NCBI GenBank assembly: GCA_964369545.1
Contig: CAYJFA010000004.1
Location: 1 to 64,000, forward strand
Length of the DNA stretch: 64,000 nt
Source of the DNA: BNWE01 sp964369545
Lineage (GTDB): Bacteria; Pseudomonadota; Alphaproteobacteria; UBA3830
Reading direction: 5' to 3'
The notes under the pieces were generated by a model. The model was not told the origin of the DNA. It searched no databases and saw nothing but the letters and a program-made list of their open reading frames with translations. The position numbers and the translations under genes are program-made. Of the stretch, positions 18,545-27,395 are shown piece after piece (within the stretch, counting starts at the first letter, position 1; every line of letters starts with the position of its first letter).

Positions 18545-19394
18545 TAAGAATTTGGGGCGCGGATTATCAGCGTTTTTAGATTTAGATTCGCCTGAAGTCG
18601 TAGGTGATAGTAAAAATATGATTGTCACAATAAATGTTGATAATATTGTGACTAATCCATTTCAGCCCCGACAGGTATTTGACGAAAAAAATCTACTGGA
18701 TCTAGCTGAATCCATAAAAAGAAAGGGAATATTGCAGCCGATTTTGGTAGTAAAATTAAATGACGGCAAATATCAGTTGGTTGCCGGAGAACGTCGTTTG
18801 CGAGCGTCTAAAATAGCTGGAATGAAGGAAATTCCGGCGATTGTGACAGATATAAATAAAAAAGATCAGCTTGAAATTGCAATTTTAGAAAATATTCAAC
18901 GGGAAGATTTAAATCCGATAGATGAAGCTGAAGCCTATAAAAGATTGATCGATGAATTTACGTATACGCAAGAAGAATTATCTGAAATTTTAGGAAAAAG
19001 TCGCAGTCATGTTACCAACATATTAAGATTACTGGCGCTACCGATTGAGGTGAAAAATATATTGAGAGAAGGAAAGCTTACTTTTGGGCATGCTAGAGCT
19101 TTAATTGGTTTAGAAAATGCTGTAGATATCGCGAATTTAGTTATAAATAAATCGATGAGTGTTCGCCAGACAGAAGATTTTATCAAACATAAGAAAACTA
19201 TTTCTAATGTAAAAAATCAAAAAAGCGATAATTATGTTGATCCTGAAGCTTTGAATGTAGCTGAACAGATTGCTTCTTTGATAGGATTGAATGTTAATGT
19301 AAGGCTAAAAAATCATGGTGGTATAGTAGAGATACATTTCAACAATTTTGAGGAGTTGGATAATTTAGTACAAAAACTTAATAAATTATCGTGA
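18537..19394 (+). CDS. parB: Chromosome partitioning protein ParB
   Basis: ParB is a CTP-dependent sliding clamp that loads at parS and recruits ParA and SMC. The 285-residue product has the N-terminal CTP-binding motif GERRLRASK near 82, the ENIQREDLNPIDEA segment, a helix-turn-helix TQEELSEILGKSRSHVTNILRL near 145, and a C-terminal dimerisation domain. The N-terminal NLGRGLSAFL peptide is the ParA-stimulating segment. It overlaps parA and ends seven bases before a convergent gene. Confidence 0.96.
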   Translation: MNNKNLGRGLSAFLDLDSPEVVGDSKNMIVTINVDNIVTNPFQPRQVFDEKNLLDLAESIKRKGILQPILVVKLNDGKYQLVAGERRLRASKIAGMKEIPAIVTDINKKDQLEIAILENIQREDLNPIDEAEAYKRLIDEFTYTQEELSEILGKSRSHVTNILRLLALPIEVKNILREGKLTFGHARALIGLENAVDIANLVINKSMSVRQTEDFIKHKKTISNVKNQKSDNYVDPEALNVAEQIASLIGLNVNVRLKNHGGIVEIHFNNFEELDNLVQKLNKLS

Positions 19395-19401
19395 TCCCGT
19401 G

Positions 19402-20133
19402 TTAATGACTAAATGGATTTTGAATATTCTGGTTTACTTTACGTTGTGGAAGGAGCTCAATATTGAAATTATTTAGATTAATTCTACATACAAGATAATT
19501 GTTGAGATTATCATAGCTAGTTATCACAACGTAGTTTACGTTTTGTACTTCTGTAATCTTTATGAATCTTGCATTTTTTATCGTTGGAATTCCTTGGCTG
19601 CTGTTATTTATCAGATTAACTACACGTGCTTTTAAAAGACCATTGTTGTCACGATATGTATATACAATCTTTTCTACAATTTCTTTTCTACCGGTTATAT
19701 TATAGTTTCCTTCTAATGAATTATTTTTTGTAACTATAACACGTTCAAAGCTATTATCATTTGTAATGTAGGCTATTCTATCTCCTTGTGGACTTATTCC
19801 AGCTGTTTTTATATTACTTATACGTATATTATTACGAAGAAGGAAATTTTTAACCAATTGAATACCAGTTAACGGCTGTGGCCTGATTTGTTGTTTGGTA
19901 AAATTTTGATTTATTGGATTCATATATTGTTGTCTATTTTGCTGTATGTAAAGATTTGCTTGCTGTAACGGCATGTTTTGATATTGTTGAGTAGTGCGAT
20001 TATCTGAGGTCTTGAATGGAGATACCATATTTTCGAACCCTTTAATTCCCGTTACTATTTGCTCTAATCCAACAAATAAATCAGCGTGTACATAATTAAC
20101 AAAAAGGCATAATATAACGCAAACAATTCTCAT
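19402..20133 (-). CDS. Exported Asn/Gln-rich protein of unknown function
   Basis: I do not recognise this 243-residue protein. It starts with a clear signal peptide (MRIVCVILCLFVNYVHA, cleavage likely after Ala17), so it is exported. Residues 45-90 are rich in Gln, Asn and Tyr. The second half, from about 95, looks folded and beta-rich (ISPQGDRIAYITNDNSF, KARVVNLINNSS). The gene faces parB head to tail, with only seven bases between stops. It may be an envelope or secreted protein; no partner gene is adjacent. Confidence 0.7.
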   Translation of the reverse strand: MRIVCVILCLFVNYVHADLFVGLEQIVTGIKGFENMVSPFKTSDNRTTQQYQNMPLQQANLYIQQNRQQYMNPINQNFTKQQIRPQPLTGIQLVKNFLLRNNIRISNIKTAGISPQGDRIAYITNDNSFERVIVTKNNSLEGNYNITGRKEIVEKIVYTYRDNNGLLKARVVNLINNSSQGIPTIKNARFIKITEVQNVNYVVITSYDNLNNYLVCRINLNNFNIELLPQRKVNQNIQNPFSH

Positions 20134-20292
20134 TGATTCTACCAGATATAGTAATTTATATTTACAATAGACAATTTTGTTTAAATTTTTCTTAATTGCA
20201 AAAAAATATTGTGATTTTGCGAAAGATCTTAAATATTGAAAAATCAGAAATAAGCATATATTTTGTGAATGTATAAATAAAATATATATTGG

Positions 20293-21525
20293 ATGAATAA
20301 AAAAATTATAACCTTTGGATGCAGATTAAATGCGTGTGAGTCTGAACTTATACAAGATTTCGCTGAAGAATTAAATCTGTCAAGTTTCATCATCATAAAT
20401 ACATGCGCGGTAACAGCCGAAGCAGAAAGAAAATTACGTCAGACCATAAGAAAAATACACCATGAAAATTCAGAGGCAAAAATAATTTTGACCGGTTGTG
20501 CGTCAGAGTTAAATCCAGATTTTTATATAAAAATGGATGGTGTTGCTGGTATTATTGCAAACAAATTAAAACTTTCTAAGAGTGAATACCTAAAATTTTC
20601 GTCACAAAACACTTTTGAGTGTGAAAAACGTGATGAGTATAAGGATTTTAATAAGAAAATAAGAGGATTTCTTAAAATTCAAAATGGCTGTGACCACCAA
20701 TGTACTTATTGTATTGTAAGGAAGACGCGAGGACTCAATGTCAGTGTGGATGAGCAGGAAATAGTTAATCAAGCGAAAGATTTATTAAATAAGGGTTATA
20801 AGGAAATAGTCCTTACGGGTGTAAATATTTCCTCCTATGGGGGTGATTTAATTCCTAAGCGTAGCTTGGCTTATATTGTGCAATATATATTGCGTAATAT
20901 TCCTGAAATAAAGCGTCTTCGTCTATCATCTCTTGATCCTGCTGATATAGACGATGAGCTAATAAATATTATAGCGAATGAAGAGAGATTGCTCCCGCAT
21001 ATTCACGAAAGTATTCAATCGGGAGATAATATTATTTTAAAGCGTATGATGAGACGGCATTCGAGGGAGCAGGTGATTGAGATTAATCAAAGCATTTTGC
21101 AAAAGCGTTCTGACATAATTTTCGGTGCTGATATAATAGTTGGATTTCCGACGGAAACAGAGGAAATGTTTTTGAATACCAAAAGCTTTATATATGAAGC
21201 GAAATTATCTTTGCTTCATATTTTCCCTTTTTCTCGGCGTCCCGGAACTCCAGCATCTTTAATGCCAAATGTTGAAAAAAAAGTTATCATAAATAGAGCT
21301 CAAGAACTCAAATTGTTATCAAAAAAGATTTTATTTAACAAATTATCTGAGTATATTGGAAAGAATGTATTTGTGCTTGCTGAAGACGCAGAAAGTGCGA
21401 AAACAGATTCGTTTTTGAAGGTGAAATCTAAAAATAAGATGATTACCGGAAAAAGATATATATTCCGATGTGAATCCGTTGATGAAGAAAATATAGTTGG
21501 TATTCCAGTATATGAGGAGATTTAG
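20293..21525 (+). CDS. mtaB: tRNA t6A37 methylthiotransferase MtaB
   Basis: MtaB converts t6A to ms2t6A at position 37 of ANN-decoding tRNAs using two iron-sulfur clusters. The 410-residue product has the three N-terminal cluster cysteines (Cys10 in FGCRLN, then NTCAV and TGCAS), the radical-SAM CxxxCxxC at Cys133, Cys137 and Cys140, and a C-terminal TRAM-like region. CRLNxxES is typical of MtaB rather than MiaB. It ends directly at the ATG of ftsY, the usual alphaproteobacterial pair. Confidence 0.93.
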   Translation: MNKKIITFGCRLNACESELIQDFAEELNLSSFIIINTCAVTAEAERKLRQTIRKIHHENSEAKIILTGCASELNPDFYIKMDGVAGIIANKLKLSKSEYLKFSSQNTFECEKRDEYKDFNKKIRGFLKIQNGCDHQCTYCIVRKTRGLNVSVDEQEIVNQAKDLLNKGYKEIVLTGVNISSYGGDLIPKRSLAYIVQYILRNIPEIKRLRLSSLDPADIDDELINIIANEERLLPHIHESIQSGDNIILKRMMRRHSREQVIEINQSILQKRSDIIFGADIIVGFPTETEEMFLNTKSFIYEAKLSLLHIFPFSRRPGTPASLMPNVEKKVIINRAQELKLLSKKILFNKLSEYIGKNVFVLAEDAESAKTDSFLKVKSKNKMITGKRYIFRCESVDEENIVGIPVYEEI

Positions 21526-22428
21526 ATGAGCGTTTTTTCAAAGATTAAATCCGCGTTACAAAAAACGTCGGAGAAGATCTCCATATCAATTACTGGTAAA
21601 AAAATTGACGATAATTTTGCACAAGAAATAGAGGATGCTTTAATTATAGCGGATGTTGGAATTGAAACGGCGGCTGAATTATCAACCAAAATATCTGAAA
21701 AAAAGTTTTCTAAAATCTCTACAGACATCGATATAAAGCTATATCTCGCAAATGAAATTAATGAAATATTGAAACCATATGAAGCAGATCTTTTCGATAT
21801 TAATTTCAACACTTCACCAAATATCATTATGATAATGGGAGTAAATGGAAATGGAAAAACAACGACTGCGGCAAAAATCGCGCATCTTTTTAAAAGTCGC
21901 GGACACTCTTCATTGCTTGTTGCTGCCGATACATTTCGCGCTGCCGCGGCGGAACAGTTGAAATATTGGGCTGAAAAAATCGGTGTGGATATTTGTGTGG
22001 GAAAAGAAAAATCTGATGCGGCAGGGCTTGTATTTAAAGCAATTGAACAGGCGAAAAAAAATAACAATAATATTGTTTTGATAGATACAGCTGGAAGAAT
22101 GCAGAATCGCAATGATTTAATGGATGAATTAGAAAAAATCAAGCGGGTTATAAAAAAAATAGATGATACGGCACCTCATACTACAATTCTTGTGTTGGAT
22201 GGTTTAACAGGACAGGCTGCACACAACCAGGTTGATGTTTTTATGAATAAAATAGGCATTGATGGAGTTATAATTACAAAATTGGATGGAACAGCAAAAG
22301 GCGGAGCTATAATTTCATTAACAAAGAAATATAAGCTGAAAATTTTTGCTATAGGAATCGGGGAATCTCTTGAAGATCTAAAATCGTTTAATTCGGAGGA
22401 ATATGCCAAAGCAATTATAGGCATATAA
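21526..22428 (+). CDS. ftsY: Signal recognition particle receptor FtsY
   Basis: FtsY is the membrane receptor for the SRP, targeting ribosomes to the translocon. The 300-residue product has the N domain (residues 1-90) and the G domain with GVNGNGKTTT near 106, the insertion-box region AADTFRAAAAEQL, DTAGRMQNR and TKLDGTAKGG. The long acidic A domain of E. coli FtsY is missing, as in other small alphaproteobacteria. It starts immediately after the mtaB stop, so the two are coupled. Confidence 0.97.
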   Translation: MSVFSKIKSALQKTSEKISISITGKKIDDNFAQEIEDALIIADVGIETAAELSTKISEKKFSKISTDIDIKLYLANEINEILKPYEADLFDINFNTSPNIIMIMGVNGNGKTTTAAKIAHLFKSRGHSSLLVAADTFRAAAAEQLKYWAEKIGVDICVGKEKSDAAGLVFKAIEQAKKNNNNIVLIDTAGRMQNRNDLMDELEKIKRVIKKIDDTAPHTTILVLDGLTGQAAHNQVDVFMNKIGIDGVIITKLDGTAKGGAIISLTKKYKLKIFAIGIGESLEDLKSFNSEEYAKAIIGI

Positions 22429-22491
22429 ACTTTTATTCAATATTAAAAACTCTAAAAAATAAGAAAAATTGTACGATTTACATGAAAATTC

Positions 22492-22520
22492 TTGACTTTT
22501 CAATGAGAAGTTTGTAATAA
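22492..22520 (+). promoter_or_regulatory. Putative sigma70-type promoter of rpmJ
   Basis: TTGACT at 22492-22497 and TAATAA at 22515-22520 are separated by 17 bases. They lie 24 bases before the ATG of rpmJ, in the short gap after ftsY. This is read by eye only. Confidence 0.5.
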
Positions 22521-22544
22521 CTACCTCTGAAAGGGAGATTTTTT

Positions 22545-22670
22545 ATGAAGGTAGTGAATTCTTTAAAAACTATCAGATTCAGGCATAAAAACTGCCGTCT
22601 TATTAGACGAAAAGGCAGAATTTATGTAATAAACAAAACAAATCCTAGGTTTAAAGCCAGACAGGGTTAG
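22545..22670 (+). CDS. rpmJ: 50S ribosomal protein L36, alphaproteobacterial type
   Basis: L36 is the smallest protein of the large ribosomal subunit. The 41-residue product begins MKVVNSLKTIRFRHKNC and ends TNPRFKARQG. It is the zinc-free form (only one Cys) typical of alphaproteobacteria. AGGGAGA lies a few bases upstream of ATG. It stands alone between ftsY and rpsA, with a likely promoter of its own. Confidence 0.95.
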   Translation: MKVVNSLKTIRFRHKNCRLIRRKGRIYVINKTNPRFKARQG

Positions 22671-22787
22671 TTTTTATTTATGGATTTTATGGTAAAAATA
22701 TTTTTTAGTTCAATTATTTATTAAAATGGCAGTTGGATTTAGTTTGTATTTATTGAAGTTTCTAACTGCGGTGAGGAGATATTATTA

Positions 22788-24485
22788 ATGTCAGAAGAAA
22801 ATGTCGTTCAGGGAGCAAGTTTTGCTGAACTTTTTGAGCAGGCGTGTAAAGCATCTGCATGGGAAAATAAGGTAGTACAAGGAAAAATTGTTAGTGTAGA
22901 TGATAATTTTATAACCATAGACGTTGGTCTTAAATCAGAAGGGCGAATTGCTGTAAGTGAATTTACAAATGCTGGAAGAAAACTTGAGCTTAAAACCGGT
23001 GATACAATAGATGTTTTTATAGATCGCTATGAAAACAAAAGCGGCGAAATAGTGTTAAGTCGTGAAAAGGCTCTTAGAGAGGCAGCTTGGGAGGATTTTG
23101 AGAAATCATTTAAAGAAGGCAAAAGCGTTATGGGAACTATGTTTAATCGCGTAAAGGGCGGATTCATGGTCGATTTAAATGGTGCGACTGCTTTTTTACC
23201 CGGAAGCCAGGTTGATGTTCGTCCCGTAAAAGATATTTCTCCACTGATGGGGGTTGCACAACCATTCTTGATTTTAAAGATGGATAGGATACGCGAGAAT
23301 ATTGTTGTTTCTCGCCGGGGAATTTTAGAAGGAGCCAATGCAGAGGAAAGAGCAAAAGTAATCGCTAATCTAGAAGAGGGACAGATAATTACCGGCGTTG
23401 TTAAAAATATCACAACATACGGTGCTTTTGTTGATATTGGAGGCGTTGATGGATTGCTTCATAACGCGGATATTTCTTGGAAAAGAATTAATCATCCTTC
23501 AGAGGTTGTCTCTCCAGGACAGGAAGTTACAGTAAAAATTGTGAAATTTAACAAAGAAACAAAGCGCATTTCTTTGGGGATGAAGCAACTTACTAATGAT
23601 CCTTGGGAAGGAGTTGATGTCGAGTTTGGTGTTGGAACTAAAATTACAGGACAAGTTACTAATGTTACAGATTATGGAATTTTTGTTGAAGTCAAGGAAG
23701 GTGTTGAAGGATTAGTTTACGTTTCTGAAATCAGCTGGAGGAAAAATATTTCTCCATCAAAAATCGCCAATGCAGGATCTAAGCTAGAGGTTGTTGTATT
23801 GGATGTTGATGTCGCAAAAAGGCGCATGGGACTTGGAATTAAACAGTTGCAAGAAAACCCATGGAATTATATAAGCAAAGATTTTCCAGTAGGACATGTG
23901 TTTGAAGGCATTATCACAAACATTACAGATTTTGGTATTTTTGTAAAAATGAGTGGCGATATTGACGGAATGGTACATATTAATGATCTTTCCTGGGAAA
24001 AAGTTAAAGAAGAAGACTTAGCTAAATACAAAAAAGGCGATAGTTTAACAGTAAAAGTGATCGAAATCGATCCCGAGAAGGAGAGGATATCTCTTGGAGT
24101 TAAGCAACTTACGGAAAATCCGTATGGAAATTCTGATGCTGAACTTAAAAAAGGAATGGTTGTTACTTGCATCATTTCCGAAATTAAAGGAGATGAAGGT
24201 ATTGAAGTAATTCTTACTAATGGATCTCATGGATTTATTAAAAAGATAGATCTTGCTAAAGACAGACAGGATCGCCAAACAGATAGATTCGCTGTAGGTG
24301 AGAAAGTAGATGCGAAAATTTTAAGTCTTGATAAGACCGGAAGAAAAATTGGATTGTCCATTAAAGCTCTTGAAATAGAAAAAGAAAAGCAGGTAATGGA
24401 AGAATTTGGTTCTTCTGACAGCGGAGCAAGTCTCGGAGATATATTGGGTCTTGCTATTGGAAAATCCACACAAAAAGATCAATAA
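22788..24485 (+). CDS. rpsA: 30S ribosomal protein S1
   Basis: S1 binds the 5' part of mRNAs and delivers them to the 30S subunit. The 565-residue product consists of six S1/OB-fold repeats; repeats 3-5 are easily seen by their TxYGxFVDIGGVDGLLHxxDISW, TDYGIFVEV and TDFGIFVKM cores. GQKL-like ends recur as GMKQLTNDPW, GIKQLQENPW and GVKQLTENPY. GGTGAGGAG lies before the ATG. A strong intrinsic terminator follows, so the gene forms its own transcription unit. Confidence 0.98.
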   Translation: MSEENVVQGASFAELFEQACKASAWENKVVQGKIVSVDDNFITIDVGLKSEGRIAVSEFTNAGRKLELKTGDTIDVFIDRYENKSGEIVLSREKALREAAWEDFEKSFKEGKSVMGTMFNRVKGGFMVDLNGATAFLPGSQVDVRPVKDISPLMGVAQPFLILKMDRIRENIVVSRRGILEGANAEERAKVIANLEEGQIITGVVKNITTYGAFVDIGGVDGLLHNADISWKRINHPSEVVSPGQEVTVKIVKFNKETKRISLGMKQLTNDPWEGVDVEFGVGTKITGQVTNVTDYGIFVEVKEGVEGLVYVSEISWRKNISPSKIANAGSKLEVVVLDVDVAKRRMGLGIKQLQENPWNYISKDFPVGHVFEGIITNITDFGIFVKMSGDIDGMVHINDLSWEKVKEEDLAKYKKGDSLTVKVIEIDPEKERISLGVKQLTENPYGNSDAELKKGMVVTCIISEIKGDEGIEVILTNGSHGFIKKIDLAKDRQDRQTDRFAVGEKVDAKILSLDKTGRKIGLSIKALEIEKEKQVMEEFGSSDSGASLGDILGLAIGKSTQKDQ

Positions 24486-24501
24486 TTAGTCGTATAATTA
24501 T

Positions 24502-24533
24502 AAAGCGCGTCCTTAAATAGGCGCGCTTTTTTT
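24502..24533 (+). terminator. Intrinsic terminator after rpsA
   Basis: AAAGCGCG (24502-24509) pairs with CGCGCTTT (24522-24529), with an extra CC/GG pair inside, one bulged T and a seven-base loop, and runs straight into a T tract. It starts 16 bases after the rpsA stop. Confidence 0.9.
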
Positions 24534-24597
24534 ATAGATAAATGTTGATTTATTTATTATAATTAAGGAACTTTTTTAAAATATTTGGCAATTAATC

Positions 24598-25254
24598 ATG
24601 GCTCGTATATCTATTCTATTCGTTATTTTTATTTTACTTATTGATTTAGCTTTTACTAAGACTTCGGCAGACATTCATCAAAGATTTTCTGTGGATCCAC
24701 TTTCTATTACTTCTAATGCTTCTGGCATTCAAGCCCAAAAAGATCCGAAAAAATTTATAACTCTTCTAGGTAATGCGGCATTAGAGATTATAAACAGACC
24801 GAATATTACTAACGAACAAGTGATTAGGGAGTTTCAAACTCTTGTTAAACAGTGTTTTGCTATAGAAAATATAGCAAGATATTCTCTTGGCATAAGATAT
24901 AAGCAACTAACTAATAAAGAAAAAACTTCTTTTTTGCAATCTTTTTTAAATATGTTGGTCAGACTTTATTCCTCTGAATTTAGTAAATATAAAGCAGCTA
25001 AATTTGTTGTTAAAGAAGTAAAAACAAAAACAGAAGGCAGGCACTATATAGTAGCTTCCACAATATCCATAGAAAATAAGGTAATAAAAGTTAGTTGGTC
25101 TGTATTTAATGTCGAAGGTATTTTGAAGATTTTTGATGTAACGATTGAGAGCACCAGTCTCAGTCAGATTCAAAGAGCAGATATAGATGGAAAAATAAGT
25201 AAATCAGGCTTTAAGAAATTTTTATCCGATTTTATAAAAGAATTTGGGAATTAA
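24598..25254 (+). CDS. mlaC: MlaC-family periplasmic phospholipid-binding protein
   Basis: MlaC shuttles phospholipids between outer and inner membrane in the Mla lipid-asymmetry pathway. The 218-residue product has an N-terminal signal peptide (about 20 residues) and the Ttg2D/MlaC fold: ITNEQVIREFQTLVKQCFAIENIARYSLG, then LTNKEKTSFLQSFLNML and the C-terminal beta strands with WSVFNVEGILKIFDVTIE. The FDVTIEGxSL end is characteristic. No other mla gene is in the window, so the call to the full pathway is inference. It is followed four bases later by dut. Confidence 0.85.
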   Translation: MARISILFVIFILLIDLAFTKTSADIHQRFSVDPLSITSNASGIQAQKDPKKFITLLGNAALEIINRPNITNEQVIREFQTLVKQCFAIENIARYSLGIRYKQLTNKEKTSFLQSFLNMLVRLYSSEFSKYKAAKFVVKEVKTKTEGRHYIVASTISIENKVIKVSWSVFNVEGILKIFDVTIESTSLSQIQRADIDGKISKSGFKKFLSDFIKEFGN

Positions 25255-25258
25255 TAGG

Positions 25259-25702
25259 ATGGATATTCGCATAAAATTTCTTAAAAATGGAAAAGGACTC
25301 GGCGTTCCTTTTTATGCAACCGAAGGAAGTGCAGGACTTGATTTGCGTGCGGCAATAACAGAAAACATTACTCTTAAACCTGGAGAAAGATATTTGATCC
25401 CAACGGGGTTTATTATTGCTATCCCTGAAGGATATGAGGGAGAGGTACGTCCTAGATCTGGTTTGGCATATAAGCATGGTATTACAGTTTTAAATGCTCC
25501 CGGTACTATCGATAGTGATTATCGCGGAGAATCAAAGGTGCTTTTGATAAATTTAGGCGCAGAAAATTTTGTAATTGAGCGTGGTCTAAGGATTGCACAG
25601 ATGATTATTAAAAAATATGAGCGCATTTCTTTTTTAGAGGTTGAATCTTTAGATGAAACAGAGCGGTCTTGTGGTGGACATGGTTCTACAGGTATGATGT
25701 AA
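25259..25702 (+). CDS. dut: Deoxyuridine 5'-triphosphate nucleotidohydrolase
   Basis: Dut hydrolyses dUTP to dUMP, keeping uracil out of DNA. The product of 147 residues from ATG 25259 shows the five trimeric dUTPase motifs: SAGLDLRAA, RPRSGLAYKHG, NAPGTIDSDYRG, LRIAQMI and GGHGSTG. In the last motif His replaces the usual Phe that stacks on the uracil. A TTG five codons upstream is possible but lies within the mlaC end. The end overlaps with no gene; bamD begins 26 bases later. Confidence 0.96.
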   Translation: MDIRIKFLKNGKGLGVPFYATEGSAGLDLRAAITENITLKPGERYLIPTGFIIAIPEGYEGEVRPRSGLAYKHGITVLNAPGTIDSDYRGESKVLLINLGAENFVIERGLRIAQMIIKKYERISFLEVESLDETERSCGGHGSTGMM

Positions 25703-25728
25703 ATACTTTAATTAAAGGGTTATTTTTC

Positions 25729-26487
25729 ATGCGTCGTTTTTATACTTTATTTTGTTTGTTACTATTGATAAGTTGTTCTTCTAAGAATTCAGATGATATA
25801 AAAAATAAGACAGCGGATAATTTATACGGCAAAGCGAAATCTCTTTTAAAATCTGGAGATTATGCAGATGCTGCTTCGACTTTTAAAGAAATAGAGACAC
25901 TTTTTCCATATTCTGCTAAAGCAAGTGAAGGACAGGTTATGGCTGCATATTCTTATTTCTTAGCTTGCAATTATCAAGATGCTATGAGAGAGTTAGAAAT
26001 TTTTCAGAGATATCATTCATCGCATCAGCTTGTTCCATATGTGATGTATTTGAAAGCTATGTGTATGTATATGCAGGTTGCTTCGGTTGGACGTGATTCA
26101 AAAATAGCAAAGGAAGCAAAAGACGCATTTATAGGGCTTAACAATCGTTTTCCTGAATCTATTTATTATACAGATAGTATGAAAAAAATAGTGATTCTCG
26201 ATGACATAATTGCCGCGCATGAAATGATGATTGGAAGGTTTTATCAAAAAAAATCAAATATGTTGTCTGCAATCAGTAGATATAATTTTGTTGTTAATCA
26301 TTATTCTAATACAAATCATACACCGGAAGCTTATTATAGGATTATTGAATGCTGTAAATCAGTAGGGCTTGATAAAGAGGCTCTTGCTGCTTATGATATT
26401 CTGAACACTAAGTTTTCTAATAATCCATGGAAAGCTAAAGCTGCTACTATTATGACAAAAAAGAATAGCCTAAAGAAAAGACAATAG
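25729..26487 (+). CDS. bamD: Outer-membrane assembly lipoprotein BamD
   Basis: BamD is an essential lipoprotein of the BAM complex that inserts barrel proteins in the outer membrane. The 252-residue product has a short leader ending LLLISC (lipobox, Cys17) and tetratricopeptide-like repeats beginning ADNLYGKAKSLLKSGDYADAASTFKEIE, followed by ASEGQVMAAYSYF and the YYRIIECC segment near the end. The start is ATG 25729; earlier in-frame codons lie inside dut. With lptE, mlaC and secA in this window, the outer-membrane building set is well represented. Confidence 0.93.
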   Translation: MRRFYTLFCLLLLISCSSKNSDDIKNKTADNLYGKAKSLLKSGDYADAASTFKEIETLFPYSAKASEGQVMAAYSYFLACNYQDAMRELEIFQRYHSSHQLVPYVMYLKAMCMYMQVASVGRDSKIAKEAKDAFIGLNNRFPESIYYTDSMKKIVILDDIIAAHEMMIGRFYQKKSNMLSAISRYNFVVNHYSNTNHTPEAYYRIIECCKSVGLDKEALAAYDILNTKFSNNPWKAKAATIMTKKNSLKKRQ

Positions 26488-26520
26488 GATTTTTTAATAT
26501 TTTTGTAAGGGTTTTTTGAT

Positions 26521-26703
26521 ATGAATAATATAAGTTTTGAAAAAGATGAAGAACAACATTTTTCCATAGAGGATATTGTGTCATATTCTAATATAGAAAT
26601 TACTCATGTGAATGATAATAAAACACCAATAAAAGTTGTTTTATTTAAATCTGTTATATGGTTGGTGATCATATCATTAATTGCCGGTTTGTTTTTTCTA
26701 TAA
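26521..26703 (+). CDS. Small tail-anchored membrane protein, unknown
   Basis: The 60-residue product is not recognised. Residues 1-40 are acidic and hydrophilic and the last 18 (about 43-60) form one hydrophobic helix, so it would be tail-anchored with the N-terminus in the cytoplasm. GTAAGGG lies some 11 bases before the ATG. It follows bamD by 33 bases, where recN often sits in alphaproteobacteria. It may be a genuine small gene; I cannot assign a role. Confidence 0.5.
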   Translation: MNNISFEKDEEQHFSIEDIVSYSNIEITHVNDNKTPIKVVLFKSVIWLVIISLIAGLFFL

Positions 26704-26903
26704 AAATCAATACAGAGTTCTAATTAACTATTAACCTTTTCATAAGCAGGCGATTTTTTAAGTATCCATAATTATAATGTGTAACAGTAAATAATATCTA
26801 CTAATTATGTGATTTTTTCCTAAGTAATATCCTAGAATTTTTTCTCAGTATTTTTCCTTAAATAACAATGCAAAGCTGGAATCAGTTTTATAGGAGAATA
26901 TTT

Positions 26904-27295
26904 ATGAGAAAGAAATTGGGGTTATGATGGTCACATCTATATTTAGATTGTCTGGTTTTAGTATGGAGTTACCACAAGAAGCATCAGATAAGAAAGCCGC
27001 TAATGCCGAAATTTATTGGAATCGAAAAAGCATCAATGAAAACACTGAGGTATTTGAACCGATGCTACGAGTATCTGTATTAGTCGAGAAAGCAATAGAA
27101 TTAGGCTTTTTTCAGGAGAGTAAACCGCTGTCTATAACAGACTGCGATATAACTTTTATTTAAGGTAATGATAGTTCTGCGCGATGCGGTGAATCTTCTT
27201 CTTACAATTATTCTACTGACTATATAAGAAATTTTTATAGCGATATTACTGTAAATAATGAAGATGTCGATATTTCAAATTATGAAATTGATTAA
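26904..27295 (+). pseudogene. Broken gene of unknown function, frameshift and in-frame stop
   Basis: ATG 26904 with TAGGAGA upstream opens a frame (MRKKLGL) that stops at once. In the next frame 26924-27163 gives 79 readable residues, ends in TAA, and continues in the same frame for 43 codons to TAA at 27293-27295. The downstream part reads GNDSSARCGESSSYNYSTDY and so on, with no stop, and looks coding. So one ancestral gene of about 130 codons seems to have an early frameshift and one nonsense change. No family is recognised. It precedes a decayed metallopeptidase gene on the other strand. Confidence 0.4.
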
Positions 27296-27296
27296 T

Positions 27297-27366
27297 GAAA
27301 ACAAAACGGCATGTTATTTACTTTGCATTTGCATTTAAAAAGAAATAAAAAAAATAATAACACGCC
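27297..27366 (-). terminator. Intrinsic terminator downstream of the decayed metallopeptidase
   Basis: On the minus strand an 11-base stem (arms 27356-27366 and 27308-27318, one G-U pair) with a 37-base loop is followed by a T-rich tract. It begins 30 bases past the stop of the pseudogene. On the plus strand the same structure has an A-C mismatch and no T tract, so the minus direction is meant. Confidence 0.55.
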
Positions 27367-27395
27367 TATTTAATTGACGTAACAATATTTTAATT

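Noticed and set aside
17774..19394. parS sites near parAB
   Set aside because: I scanned for TGTTTCACGTGAAACA-like sequence and saw none; a computed search could still find a diverged one.
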